This document shows, in pieces, positions 50,838 through 59,651 of a DNA stretch of 64,000 bases. Each line of letters opens with the position of its first letter. Positions within the stretch are counted from its first letter, which is position 1. The notes beneath the pieces are model-generated. The model ran no database searches. It had not been told where the DNA came from and worked only from the letters and a program-made list of their open reading frames with translations. This stretch comes from an uncultured Eubacteriales bacterium (lineage in GTDB: Bacteria; Bacillota; Clostridia; Oscillospirales; UBA644), in assembly GCA_934438175.1 (NCBI GenBank), contig CAKSBH010000001.1:201404-265403 (forward strand), given 5' to 3'. The translations under genes and the position numbers were made by a program.

Positions 50838-51596
50838 TTATTCCGCAACCTGAAGAGAAAATCTGCGAACCCATGCGAACAGAACGTAGCACATGGCTGC
50901 ATAGCCGGCAGAAGAAACCATGGCCATCGGATCGTCGGTCATACCGATCAGTCCGAATGTGCTGAAAATGGCAACGATCAGCAGCATGACCTGGGCATAC
51001 CGGACAAAGCCGAGCCGGTGAGAATCCGATTCCAGCGAAACGCAGATGCTTTTGGTGAATTTCCAGAACAGGAGAACAAGAACGGCGCTTCCTGCGATGA
51101 CAACGGCGACAGCATAAAAGAAAATGCCGAGAATGTCCATGATGGAGCCGCCGACCATCGCGTTGATCTGCGCAAAGGATTCACTGAACTGAGGATCTTT
51201 CATGGCTTCTTCGATTGCCTGGGCGATGAGGTCTGAGCTGGCGCTGAAGGCAACGCCGATCAGCAGAACCAGAGCCGTACTGACAAACAGAAGAATCCAG
51301 GTTGTTTTGACGGTTCCGCTCAGAATGCTTGTACCGGTGGATTTTTCAAAATTCTTGCCGGCGTTTCCGTAAGCGACCCAGAAGCCGATGACCATGAGAA
51401 TGCCGATGATGTTGAATTGGAACTGGACGGTTCCGTTGAGCGGATCTGCAGAAAAGCTGGAGAACAGCAGGGCGACCGAGGCGAGAATGGCTGCTGTCAA
51501 AAACAGCGGACTCCGGAACGCTTCCGCTGCCCGGACGCGGAAAGAACGGGGCTCGTTTGCCGGGACGGAAGGTTCTGTGTAGGTGGTTTCTTCCAT
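50838..51596 (-). CDS. Multi-pass membrane protein of unknown function
   Basis: A 252-residue protein with a hydrophilic Thr/Pro-rich start and about five to six hydrophobic segments (LFLTAAILASVALLFSSF, FNIIGILMVIGFWVAYG, TWILLFVSTALVLLIGVAF, IFFYAVAVVIAGSAVLVLLFW, VMLLIVAIFSTFGLIGM, VSSAGYAAMCYVLFAWV). I recognise no family. It has its own promoter and faces spoVT head to head. Confidence 0.75.
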   Translation of the reverse strand: MEETTYTEPSVPANEPRSFRVRAAEAFRSPLFLTAAILASVALLFSSFSADPLNGTVQFQFNIIGILMVIGFWVAYGNAGKNFEKSTGTSILSGTVKTTWILLFVSTALVLLIGVAFSASSDLIAQAIEEAMKDPQFSESFAQINAMVGGSIMDILGIFFYAVAVVIAGSAVLVLLFWKFTKSICVSLESDSHRLGFVRYAQVMLLIVAIFSTFGLIGMTDDPMAMVSSAGYAAMCYVLFAWVRRFSLQVAE

Positions 51597-51631
51597 AAAA
51601 ATGTTTCCTCCTCAAAATCTTTGATGCTTTC

Positions 51632-51660
51632 AGTATACGGAATTTCGAAACATTTGTCAA
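51632..51660 (-). promoter_or_regulatory. Sigma-A promoter of the membrane protein gene
   Basis: Minus strand TTGACA (51655-51660), 17 bp, TATACT (51632-51637). Confidence 0.82.
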
Positions 51661-51662
51661 GT

Positions 51663-51691
51663 GCATAATTCGGCAAATTCGGAAAATACTA
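51663..51691 (+). promoter_or_regulatory. Sigma-G-like forespore promoter of spoVT
   Basis: GCATA (51663-51667), 17 bp, AATACTA (51685-51691), against the sigma-G consensus GHATR-N17/18-CATWHTA. It starts 3 bp from the oppositely oriented sigma-A promoter. Confidence 0.65.
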
Positions 51692-51725
51692 ACAGCAATC
51701 CGACTACAGAGGAGATTTTTGCAGA

Positions 51726-52271
51726 ATGATGAAAGCAACAGGAATCGTAAGACGGATTGACGATCTCGGACGGGTTGTCATTCCAAAGGAGATCCGGCGG
51801 GTGATGCGCATCCGGGAAGGCGACCCGCTGGAAATTTTTACGGAAAAAAACGGAGAGGTTATCTTCAAAAAATATTCGCCGGTGGGAGAACTGACGGAAA
51901 GCGCAGGCATTTTTGCGGATACGCTTTGCCGCGTGCTGGGGAATACGGTTGCCGTTACGGATAAAGACAGCGTGATTACGGTTTCCGGTCCCCGGCGGCG
52001 GGAGCTGGAGGAGCATCACCTTTCGCAGGAAGCGGAGGAGCAGATGCAGCAGCGCAGGCCGTATGTTTACCGGGTCGGCGGCGGGCGTCTCCGCGCCGTG
52101 AATGGGGCGGAAGCATGCTTTGCTGGGATTCTGGTTCCGCTGATCTGTTCCGGCGATCTGATCGGATCGTTTCTGGTTCTTTTACCCGAAAGCGGCGCTG
52201 TTCCTTCCGAAGCGGACGTGAAGGTGGTATCGTCTTCCGCGCAGCTGTTTGTGCGTCAGCTGGAGATGTGA
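51726..52271 (+). CDS. spoVT: Stage V sporulation protein T
   Basis: Forespore transcription regulator of sigma-G genes and of spore coat and germination properties in B. subtilis. 181 residues (178 in B. subtilis). An N-terminal AbrB swapped-hairpin domain (KATGIVRRIDDLGRVVIPKEIRR) and a C-terminal GAF-like domain (VLGNTVAVTDKDSVITVSG, IGSFLVLLPESG). RBS aggaga upstream of MMK. Supports the endospore-forming identity of the host. Confidence 0.94.
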   Translation: MMKATGIVRRIDDLGRVVIPKEIRRVMRIREGDPLEIFTEKNGEVIFKKYSPVGELTESAGIFADTLCRVLGNTVAVTDKDSVITVSGPRRRELEEHHLSQEAEEQMQQRRPYVYRVGGGRLRAVNGAEACFAGILVPLICSGDLIGSFLVLLPESGAVPSEADVKVVSSSAQLFVRQLEM

Positions 52272-52412
52272 CCGAGCGGAAATCCTCCGGCATCTGTGTT
52301 TTTCCCCGGTGCGGGACGGTATGGCATCGTTGCCGTGTCGTTCTTCCGGGGGATTTTCTTTGTCAAATCTCCGAAAAGTGTACGGCAGGGCGCAAAAAAA
52401 ACGGAACGGCTC

Positions 52413-52441
52413 TTGAAAAAAGGAAAGAAATGGTGTATAAT
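52413..52441 (+). promoter_or_regulatory. Sigma-A promoter of the class A PBP gene
   Basis: TTGAAA (52413-52418), 17 bp, TATAAT (52436-52441), 77 bp before the start. Confidence 0.75.
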
Positions 52442-52518
52442 ATCATACATAGACTGGGACAGAATTCAAATTTCATTTTCATAAAAACCGGAAGCATTCC
52501 GGCGGAGGAGATGCGATT

Positions 52519-55458
52519 TTGGCTGAAGAAAAAAAGAAAAAGAAGCGTTCGTTTTGGAAACGCCTGAAAAAGAAAGTACGTCGTTTTCTCGGTCTGAGCA
52601 GGAAGCGACCGGCTTCCTCCGGGGAAGCGGGGGAGAAAACCTCGGCGGAACCGGTGCGTCGGCGTCGCCTTTCCGTACCCGAAAAGGGAACGCCGGAATA
52701 CAAGGCATATTCGGCATCCGACCGGGAGAGCCGTCTTCTTCGCCGTCGCCGCAACGGCAACCTGTCCCGCGGCGAGATTCGCCGGATTGAGGATTCCGGC
52801 GAGCGGCTCTGGAAAACGGATCCGGATTTTTATAAGAAAAAATCGCCGTGGATTCTGCGGTTTCTGCGCGGATTCCTGAATGTGCTGTGCTTCGGGGCGG
52901 TCTGCGCCGGAATTCTCGGTGTTGTGGCACTGGGTGCGATGGTTACGGTGATTTATTCTTATACCGATCCCGAACTTCTGGATAAATTGGGCGATCAGGA
53001 GATTGCGCTGTCGTCTACCATTTATGTGCAGAACGGCAACGGCGAGTATGTGGAATATGTAACGCTGTACAGCAATGAGTACCGTCAATGGGTGAGCACT
53101 TACGATATTCCGGACTGTGTGAAAAAAGCGTTGATCGCCGTGGAGGACAAACGGTTTTATACCCATCCCGGCGTTGACCCGATCACGACGCTTCGGGCGG
53201 TTCTGACGTACGGCATCGCCAAGGTGACCCATTCCAGCACGGCGAACATTGCCGGCGGTTCCACGGTGACGCAGCAGCTGGTCAAGAACATCACCGGTGA
53301 CAACCAGTCCAATGTGGAACGGAAGATCCGGGAAGCGCTGCGTGCGCTGTATCTGGAGAGAATTTATTCCAAAGAGCAGATTCTGGAATATTATCTCAAT
53401 ACGGTTTATTTCAACAACAACTGTTACGGAATCGCAACCGCTGCCCAGTATTATTTTGATAAATCGGCAAGCGATCTGACCCCGGTTGAGGCGGCGGCAA
53501 TCATTGCCATCACCAAAAGCCCGTCGTATTACGACCCGTACAAATATCCGGATAACAACCGGGAGCGCCGCATCCATATTCTGTATGAGATGTATACACA
53601 GGGGTATCTGACGGAAGAAGAGTATCAGGAGGCCCGCAACTCCGATCTGGTTCTGCGGGACCGGACAGCAAAGACGGAAGAGACCGTCAACTGGTCCTAC
53701 GCTACGGATGCCGTGTTTGAAAGCGTCATCGAGGCGCTGATGCAGAAGTACGAGTTGACCCGTCCGCTGGCAATCAACAAACTGTATACCAGCGGGCTGA
53801 AGATTTATTCCACCATCGATCTGGAAATTCAGACCATTATGGAGAATTTCTTTTCCGACGAAGCCAACTATGAGGGCATGGAAGGGCTGAAGTACGAAAA
53901 GGAAAAAGTATGGATGGAAAAGGAGATTCTGGACAAGGACGGAAACGTGGTTGCCAACGGGTATTACATCTATCCGCAGGTTGCCATGGAGGTGCTGGAT
54001 TCCCGGACCGGAAACGTTCTTGGCATCATCGGCGGACGCGGCATGAAAACCGGAAAGCTGGGGCTGAACCGGGCTACGGATTCGGTTCGTCAGCCGGGAT
54101 CTTCCATCAAGCCGCTTACCGTGTACGGCTATGCGCTGGAAAACAACCTCATCGCTCCCGGCTCTACGGTTGACGATTCTCCTACGGATTTCAACCAGGC
54201 GTTTGACCGGACAACCGGGCAAAAGAAGTTTGTGGAAGAGATCATTCCGTATTTCGACCCGGTGACGGGAAAAAATACGACAAAAACCGTGCAGATGCCG
54301 GTCGGGGTCACATGGCCCGTAAACTTCAGCAATGTTTACAACGGGTTAATCAACATTCATAAGGCGCTTTCGTTTTCCTACAATACGCCGTCCGTGCGGA
54401 CGCTGGATCAGGTCGGTGTGGCACGTTCCTATGAATTTGCCAAAACGATGCTGGGTCTGCACAGTCTGGTGGACCGTGACCGTGACCGCGCGCCGCTTTC
54501 GGTCGGTGCTCTGACGTACGGTGTTACCCTGCAGGAAATGACGGCTGCCTATACGGTATATGCCAACAAGGGCGTTTATACCAGCCCCCGTTGCTATACC
54601 AAAGTGGAGGACTATCTCGGAAACACGGTGCTGGAAAAGGACATTGAGTCCCGCGTTGTGTTCTCCGAACAGACCGCTTATCTGATGACGTCCATTCTGC
54701 TTCGTGTTACGCAGATTTCCAGAAACGGCAGAGCCGCTCTGGTTACCGGCGTGGAGACCGCGGGCAAAACAGGTACGACAAGTAACTTCTATGATCGCTG
54801 GTTTATCGGCTATACGCCGTATTACGTTGCCGGCATCTGGTGGGGTTACGACGAGAACGAGCCGACGAACGACGCTGTGACCTGGCAGACCTATATGTGG
54901 GGCAGCGTGATGAATGCCATCCATGCACAGAAGGGACACACGTCCGGTTCGTTTGAGCAGCCGGAGGGGTTGGTGAAGGTGACCTACTGCATCGACAGCG
55001 GCAAGCTGCCGTGCGAATATTGTGCCCTGGATCCCCGGGGAAGCCGCCTGACGACCACCTATTTCAAGGAGGGGACGCAGCCCACGGAGACCTGTGACCG
55101 TCACCATGCGCTTTACGTCTGTGACGTGTCCGGTCAGATCGCGCACGACAACTGTCCCAGCGCGCATCTGCAGGTGTTTGTGGATTACCGGCGCTCGTTT
55201 GCAACCAAGGTGCAGGTGGACGATTCGCAGTATCTCTGCCCGCGTCTCACCGAGGATATGGTGCTGACCAACGACCCGATCTGGCCGGTTTACTTCTTTA
55301 TGTATCCCGAAGGTCAGTATCCGAGTATTCCGGTCGGGGCTTCCGCCAAGAAGCGATACCCCAACTGTCTGTGCTCTTCGCACACGCCGTATGACGACCC
55401 GCATATCTTCGGTTCGGATGTGCGGCGGGATCCCACACCGTCCGACGCGACGGAATAA
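52519..55458 (+). CDS. Class A penicillin-binding protein (transglycosylase/transpeptidase)
   Basis: Polymerises and crosslinks peptidoglycan. 979 residues. A strongly basic cytoplasmic tail (KKKKKRSFWKRLKKKVRRF) of about 110 residues, one membrane helix (GAVCAGILGVVALGAMVTVIY), GT51 domain (EDKRFYTHPGVDP, GGSTVTQQLVKNITG), transpeptidase with SxxK in QPGSSIKPLTVYG, SYN in FSYNTPSV and KTGTT in AGKTGTTSNFYDRW. A C-terminal stretch of about 150 residues has many cysteines (CEYC, CDRHH, NCPS, NCLC). The start is TTG with ggaggag 9 nt upstream; ATG 52511 is out of frame. Confidence 0.95.
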   Translation: MAEEKKKKKRSFWKRLKKKVRRFLGLSRKRPASSGEAGEKTSAEPVRRRRLSVPEKGTPEYKAYSASDRESRLLRRRRNGNLSRGEIRRIEDSGERLWKTDPDFYKKKSPWILRFLRGFLNVLCFGAVCAGILGVVALGAMVTVIYSYTDPELLDKLGDQEIALSSTIYVQNGNGEYVEYVTLYSNEYRQWVSTYDIPDCVKKALIAVEDKRFYTHPGVDPITTLRAVLTYGIAKVTHSSTANIAGGSTVTQQLVKNITGDNQSNVERKIREALRALYLERIYSKEQILEYYLNTVYFNNNCYGIATAAQYYFDKSASDLTPVEAAAIIAITKSPSYYDPYKYPDNNRERRIHILYEMYTQGYLTEEEYQEARNSDLVLRDRTAKTEETVNWSYATDAVFESVIEALMQKYELTRPLAINKLYTSGLKIYSTIDLEIQTIMENFFSDEANYEGMEGLKYEKEKVWMEKEILDKDGNVVANGYYIYPQVAMEVLDSRTGNVLGIIGGRGMKTGKLGLNRATDSVRQPGSSIKPLTVYGYALENNLIAPGSTVDDSPTDFNQAFDRTTGQKKFVEEIIPYFDPVTGKNTTKTVQMPVGVTWPVNFSNVYNGLINIHKALSFSYNTPSVRTLDQVGVARSYEFAKTMLGLHSLVDRDRDRAPLSVGALTYGVTLQEMTAAYTVYANKGVYTSPRCYTKVEDYLGNTVLEKDIESRVVFSEQTAYLMTSILLRVTQISRNGRAALVTGVETAGKTGTTSNFYDRWFIGYTPYYVAGIWWGYDENEPTNDAVTWQTYMWGSVMNAIHAQKGHTSGSFEQPEGLVKVTYCIDSGKLPCEYCALDPRGSRLTTTYFKEGTQPTETCDRHHALYVCDVSGQIAHDNCPSAHLQVFVDYRRSFATKVQVDDSQYLCPRLTEDMVLTNDPIWPVYFFMYPEGQYPSIPVGASAKKRYPNCLCSSHTPYDDPHIFGSDVRRDPTPSDATE

Positions 55459-55504
55459 AATTTGTTATCAAAAATATTAAATATTATTAAAGAGGGTATG
55501 AAAC

Positions 55505-56545
55505 ATGACACTGATGCAGCAGGAGATTTTCGAGCAGCCGAAGGCACTGCGGGAATGTCTTTCCTACAACAAGAAAACGCTGGAGGATCTGACGAAAAAA
55601 CTTCGTGAATCCAACATTACCAATGTGGTGGTTGCCGCCCGCGGTACCTCCGACCATGCCGGCACCTACGGCAAATATCTGATCGAATCGCTTCTCGGCA
55701 TTCCGGTTGGGCTTGCTGCCTGCTCGGTCGTTACGCTGTACGGCGGAAAGATCAACTATAAAAACATGCTGGTTATCGGCATTTCCCAGTCCGGAAAAGC
55801 CGCAGACGTTCTTGAAGTGATGAAACAGGCAAAGGAATCCGGCGCCGTGACGGTGACCATCACCAACACGCTCGGTTCTCCGCTTGCCGACTGTGCGGAT
55901 TATCATCTGTACTGCGATGCCGGTCTTGAGAGCTCGGTTGCCGCTACCAAAACGTTCGGAACCCAGTTGTATCTGATGGCGCATCTTGCCTGTATGTGGG
56001 CAGAGCGTGCCGATCTGCTTGCCGAACTTGCCAAGGTTCCGAAGCAGATGGAAGAGGTTCTGAGCCGCAACGCCGAAGTTGCCGCCCTGGCGACCCGTTA
56101 CCGCTTTATGACCGATTGCTTCATGCTGTCCCGCGGTATCAACTACCCGCTGGCGCTGGAATCCTGCCTGAAGGTTCAGGAGACCAACTATGTCCGTGCC
56201 AAGGCATACCCGATTTCGGATTTCCATCACGGTCCGTTTGCCATGGTGGAAGAGGGAACGCCGGTTCTGTTCTATATGCCCAACGGCCCGGTCAAGGAGG
56301 ATTCTCTGTCGATGCTGAAGAAGCTGCAGGACGTCGGCGCAGATGTTCTGGTGATTTCCGATGACGATGAACTGCTGCAGGAGGGTACGCTCGGATTCCG
56401 GATTCCGGATTGCCATCATCTCGATATGATTGCCGCCTTCTCGTTTGCCGTTTTTGCCCAGTTGTTTGCCTGCAACCTCGCTGCGGCGAAGGGACGTAAC
56501 CCCGACGCTCCCCGCGGTCTGAAAAAAGTTACCATCACGAAGTAA
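55505..56545 (+). CDS. SIS-domain sugar isomerase/deglycase, GlmS-isomerase-like
   Basis: A 346-residue protein with two SIS domains, like the isomerase half of GlmS without the glutaminase: VVVAARGTSDHAGTYGKYLIE, VIGISQSGKAADVLEVM, SSVAATKTFGTQLYLMAHLA and the C-terminal NPDAPRGLKKVTITK (in GlmS the tail closes on the active site). Possible roles are amino-sugar phosphate deamination, as in AgaS or FrlB. In an operon with the ROK gene 12 bp downstream. Confidence 0.85.
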   Translation: MTLMQQEIFEQPKALRECLSYNKKTLEDLTKKLRESNITNVVVAARGTSDHAGTYGKYLIESLLGIPVGLAACSVVTLYGGKINYKNMLVIGISQSGKAADVLEVMKQAKESGAVTVTITNTLGSPLADCADYHLYCDAGLESSVAATKTFGTQLYLMAHLACMWAERADLLAELAKVPKQMEEVLSRNAEVAALATRYRFMTDCFMLSRGINYPLALESCLKVQETNYVRAKAYPISDFHHGPFAMVEEGTPVLFYMPNGPVKEDSLSMLKKLQDVGADVLVISDDDELLQEGTLGFRIPDCHHLDMIAAFSFAVFAQLFACNLAAAKGRNPDAPRGLKKVTITK

Positions 56546-56557
56546 GGGGAGAAAATC

Positions 56558-57928
56558 ATGGTAAAACCAGTTCTGGATCCTCAGTTCCAGCCGATGAGCC
56601 TTGTCGCGCGGGATTTTGTCGCGGCGGCGGAAAAGGCGGGCGCACAGGATGTGTCGGTCTCCATCGTGCGGAACAAGGGCTATATTTCCACTTATAAGAC
56701 CCGCATCTTCCGGGAAAATACCGGCAGGGACGAGGAAAACTACAAGTTTGTGGAACGCATTGCGAAAACGATGCTGTGGATCCGCGGCGGTTGGAAGATC
56801 GTCATCGGCGGTTCCGAGAAGATTGCCGGACGGCTGAAGGCGGCGTACCGTAAGGGCGGCGCCCGGGAATTCGACGCCGACTTTATGAGCCGGGTGTACG
56901 AGCGTCCGTTTGAGGTGGAGAGTGTTTCTTTCGCCGACGCTCCGGAAACGTACGAAACGACCGAGCCGGTCGGACGTCATCTGGACGGTTGCCGCATCGG
57001 TTTTGACGCAGGCGGAAGCGACCGCAAGGTCTCTGCCGTGATTGATGGCGAAGCTGTGTATTCCGAAGAGGTGGTGTGGTTTCCGAAGACAAACGCCGAC
57101 CCGATGTATCATTACAACGGCATTCTGGAGGCAATGAAATCGGCTGCTGCGCATATGCCGAGAGTGGATGCAATCGGCGTGAGCAGCGCCGGCGTGTATG
57201 TGGACAACCGCATCATGGTGGCTTCGCTGTTTCTGAAGGTTCCGCAGGATCAGTTCGACAGCAAAGTAAAGAATATGTATCTTGACGTGGCAAAAGAGAT
57301 CGGGGATGTTCCGGTGGAGGTTGCCAACGACGGAGACGTTACCGCGCTTGCCGGGGCGATGGATCTCAACGACAATGAGGTTCTCGGAATTGCCATGGGC
57401 ACAAGTGAGGCCGGCGGTTATGTGGACAAGCACGGCAACATTACGGGCTGGCTGAACGAGCTGGCGTTTGTTCCGGTGGATTACTGCGAGAACGCCATGG
57501 TGGATGAGTGGTCGGGAGACTACGGCTGCGGCGTCAAGTATTTTTCGCAGGACGGCGTTATCAAACTGGCACCGGCTGCGGGAATCGAGCTGGACGAGAC
57601 GCTTTCTCCGGCAGAGAAACTCAAGGTTGTGCAGAAGCTGCATGCCGAAGGCGATGAACGGGCTGCAAAAATCTTTGATACCATCGGTGTGTACTTCGGT
57701 TATGCTGTTGCGTATTATGCCATGTTCTTCGATATCCGCCACGTTCTGATTCTGGGTCGTGTGACCTCCGGTGAGGGCGGAAACCGTATTCTGGAAAAGG
57801 CAAACGAGGTGCTGAAAACCGATTTCCCCGAGCTTGCCGCATCCATTCAGCTGCACATTCCGGATGAATCAAGCCGCCGTGTCGGTCAGTCGGTTGCCGC
57901 GGCAAGTCTTCCGGTTATCAAGAAATAA
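56558..57928 (+). CDS. ROK-family (ASKHA) sugar kinase-like protein with N-terminal extension
   Basis: A 456-residue protein. The ASKHA kinase core starts at about residue 145: IGFDAGGSDRKVSAVIDGE (phosphate loop), GVSSAGVYVDNRIMVASLF, ANDGDVTALAGAMDLND and GIAMGTSEAGGYVDKHGN. An N-terminal extension of about 140 residues (PMSLVARDFVAAAEKAG, KTMLWIRGGWKIVIGGS) is not usual for ROK kinases. It probably phosphorylates the sugar later handled by the adjacent SIS protein; this is inference. ROK-type cysteines for zinc are not clear. Confidence 0.72.
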   Translation: MVKPVLDPQFQPMSLVARDFVAAAEKAGAQDVSVSIVRNKGYISTYKTRIFRENTGRDEENYKFVERIAKTMLWIRGGWKIVIGGSEKIAGRLKAAYRKGGAREFDADFMSRVYERPFEVESVSFADAPETYETTEPVGRHLDGCRIGFDAGGSDRKVSAVIDGEAVYSEEVVWFPKTNADPMYHYNGILEAMKSAAAHMPRVDAIGVSSAGVYVDNRIMVASLFLKVPQDQFDSKVKNMYLDVAKEIGDVPVEVANDGDVTALAGAMDLNDNEVLGIAMGTSEAGGYVDKHGNITGWLNELAFVPVDYCENAMVDEWSGDYGCGVKYFSQDGVIKLAPAAGIELDETLSPAEKLKVVQKLHAEGDERAAKIFDTIGVYFGYAVAYYAMFFDIRHVLILGRVTSGEGGNRILEKANEVLKTDFPELAASIQLHIPDESSRRVGQSVAAASLPVIKK

Positions 57929-57939
57929 GGAGAAAAAAG

Positions 57940-58137
57940 ATGGCCATTCAAAAGAATGATGTAATCGGCAAAGTTCTGGATATGCACCCGGAGCTGGCGG
58001 ATGTGTTTACCTCGCACGGAATGCACTGCCTGTCCTGTCCCTGCGCCAGAGCCGAATCCATTGAAGAAGCGTGCGCCGTTCACGGAATCGACGCAGACGA
58101 ATTGGTGGAAGACCTGAACATCGCCGTAGGCGAATAA
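57940..58137 (+). CDS. DUF1858 domain protein
   Basis: A 65-residue protein of the DUF1858 family (hybrid-cluster associated, putative disulfide redox). KVLDMHPELADVFTSHGMHCLSCPCARAESIEEAC holds the paired cysteines (CLSC and PC) and the end is DELVEDLNIAVGE. 11 bp after the ROK gene, RBS aaggag; then a terminator. Such proteins may help bind metal or carry electrons; the role is unknown. Confidence 0.85.
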   Translation: MAIQKNDVIGKVLDMHPELADVFTSHGMHCLSCPCARAESIEEACAVHGIDADELVEDLNIAVGE

Positions 58138-58152
58138 ATCGGGTAAACAGAG

Positions 58153-58183
58153 CGGGGACGAGCGAAATTTCGTCCCCGTTTTT
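58153..58183 (+). terminator. Intrinsic terminator after DUF1858 gene
   Basis: cggggacga / tcgtccccg stem and T5. Confidence 0.85.
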
Positions 58184-58199
58184 GTCGGAAGGAGTTTGT

Positions 58200-58892
58200 A
58201 TGGATCGGATACTTTCCCCGCGGCTTGCCGCTGTGGCAGCAGAGATCCCGCCTTGCCGCACGGTTGCGGACATCGGCACGGATCATGCCTTTCTTCCCAT
58301 TTTTCTGGTGCAGAACGGCCGTTGCGAGCGGGTATACGCCTCGGATATCCGGCAGGGTCCGCTCCTTCGGGCAAAGACGTATCTGAACCGATATCTCGGC
58401 GCCGGGCAAACGCAGGTCATTCCGGTTCTGGGGGATGGGCTGGAAAACATTCCGGAGCGTTGCGACGTTGTGGTGATTGCCGGCATGGGCGGCGATACGG
58501 TGGTGGGAATTCTGCAAAAAGCCGATCCGACGCCGGATCAGCGTTTTGTTTTGCAGGTGATGACCTCGGCGGAAGACGTGCGCCGGTATCTCAACGGGAA
58601 TGGCTGGGAGACCGAGGATGAGACGGTGGTTGAGGATGGAAAATATCTGTATACGGTTATGCGGGTCCGCCCCGGAACCGGGCGGGAGTATGCGGAGGAG
58701 GATGCCTATTTTTCGCCGCCGCTGCGCGAAAAACGGGACGAACTCACGTTGCGGTATCTGAACCGGCAGATCGATCGGCTGCAGACCGTAATCCGGGGAA
58801 AGCAACAGGCACAGGAACCCCGGAGTACGGAAAACGAGCAGCGTATTTGTATGAAATTGAGGAGGATTCGGGATGAATATTTCGGTGGGTGA
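58200..58892 (+). CDS. trmK: tRNA (adenine-22-N1)-methyltransferase TrmK
   Basis: SAM-dependent methylation of A22 in tRNA. 230 residues. SAM motif I VADIGTDHAFLPIFL and the later VVIAGMGGDTVVGIL are characteristic of TrmK/YqfN; the C-terminal helical part (LRYLNRQIDRLQTVIRGK) is the family's tail. The ATG at 58200 follows ggaaggag. It overlaps nif3 by 20 bp, a common pairing in Firmicutes. Confidence 0.93.
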   Translation: MDRILSPRLAAVAAEIPPCRTVADIGTDHAFLPIFLVQNGRCERVYASDIRQGPLLRAKTYLNRYLGAGQTQVIPVLGDGLENIPERCDVVVIAGMGGDTVVGILQKADPTPDQRFVLQVMTSAEDVRRYLNGNGWETEDETVVEDGKYLYTVMRVRPGTGREYAEEDAYFSPPLREKRDELTLRYLNRQIDRLQTVIRGKQQAQEPRSTENEQRICMKLRRIRDEYFGG

Positions 58893-59643
58893 CGTTTACG
58901 ATGCGGTGAACACCCTGGCACCGTTCTGTGAGCAGGCGGGCTTTGACAATGCCGGTCTTCTGGCGGGAAACCGTGAGATGCCGGTGACGCGGATGCTGTT
59001 TTCGCTGGACATTACGCCGGAAGTCGTCCGTGAGGCGGCGGAGATCGGTGCCGATCTGATTGTGGCGCATCATCCCGTTATTTTTCAGCCGCTGAAGCGC
59101 GTTTTGCCGCAGGATGAAATCTGGCAGCTTGCCCGGGCGGGAATTGCCGCCATTTGTGCGCACACCAATTACGATGTTGCGGAACATGGCGTGAGCGAGA
59201 TTCTGTGGAAGAAGATCGGGAATCCTTCCCGGGCGTGCGTACCGGTCCGCGGAGAGGACGGGCACGCTTATGTGCGGATGGGGGATACGGAGCCGTGTTC
59301 CCTGAACGGATTTGCCATGCATGTGAAGCAGGTCCTCGGCTGTTCTGCGGTTCGGGTTCTCGATGCGGGGCGTCCGGTCTGCCGGGTTGCTGTTTGCGGC
59401 GGAGCCGGCGGAAGCGAAGTGGAAACGGTGGTTGACGCCGGCGCGGATACCTATGTGACCGGCGAGTTGAAATATCATGAGATTCTTCTGGCTCGGAAAC
59501 GGGGGCTGAACGTGGTGGAAGCCGGGCATTTTGAAACGGAAAACCCGGCGGTGTTTGCGCTTTGCGACACGCTGGCGGAAAAATTCCCCGGAACGGTGTG
59601 CTCGGTCTCTGCCGTGCACCGGGATTTTCTGAAGATTTTTTGA
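58873..59643 (+). CDS. Nif3-like dinuclear metal centre protein (YqfO type)
   Basis: A 256-residue Nif3/GTP cyclohydrolase I type 2 homologue. Metal ligands lie in IVAHHPVIFQPLKR, ICAHTNYDVAEHGVSEIL and VVEAGHFETENP. It lacks the PII-like insert of the 370-residue B. subtilis YqfO. The exact reaction is unclear. RBS gaggagg. Coupled to trmK upstream and followed closely by rqcH. Confidence 0.9.
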   Translation: MNISVGDVYDAVNTLAPFCEQAGFDNAGLLAGNREMPVTRMLFSLDITPEVVREAAEIGADLIVAHHPVIFQPLKRVLPQDEIWQLARAGIAAICAHTNYDVAEHGVSEILWKKIGNPSRACVPVRGEDGHAYVRMGDTEPCSLNGFAMHVKQVLGCSAVRVLDAGRPVCRVAVCGGAGGSEVETVVDAGADTYVTGELKYHEILLARKRGLNVVEAGHFETENPAVFALCDTLAEKFPGTVCSVSAVHRDFLKIF

Positions 59644-59651
59644 GGTGCGGT

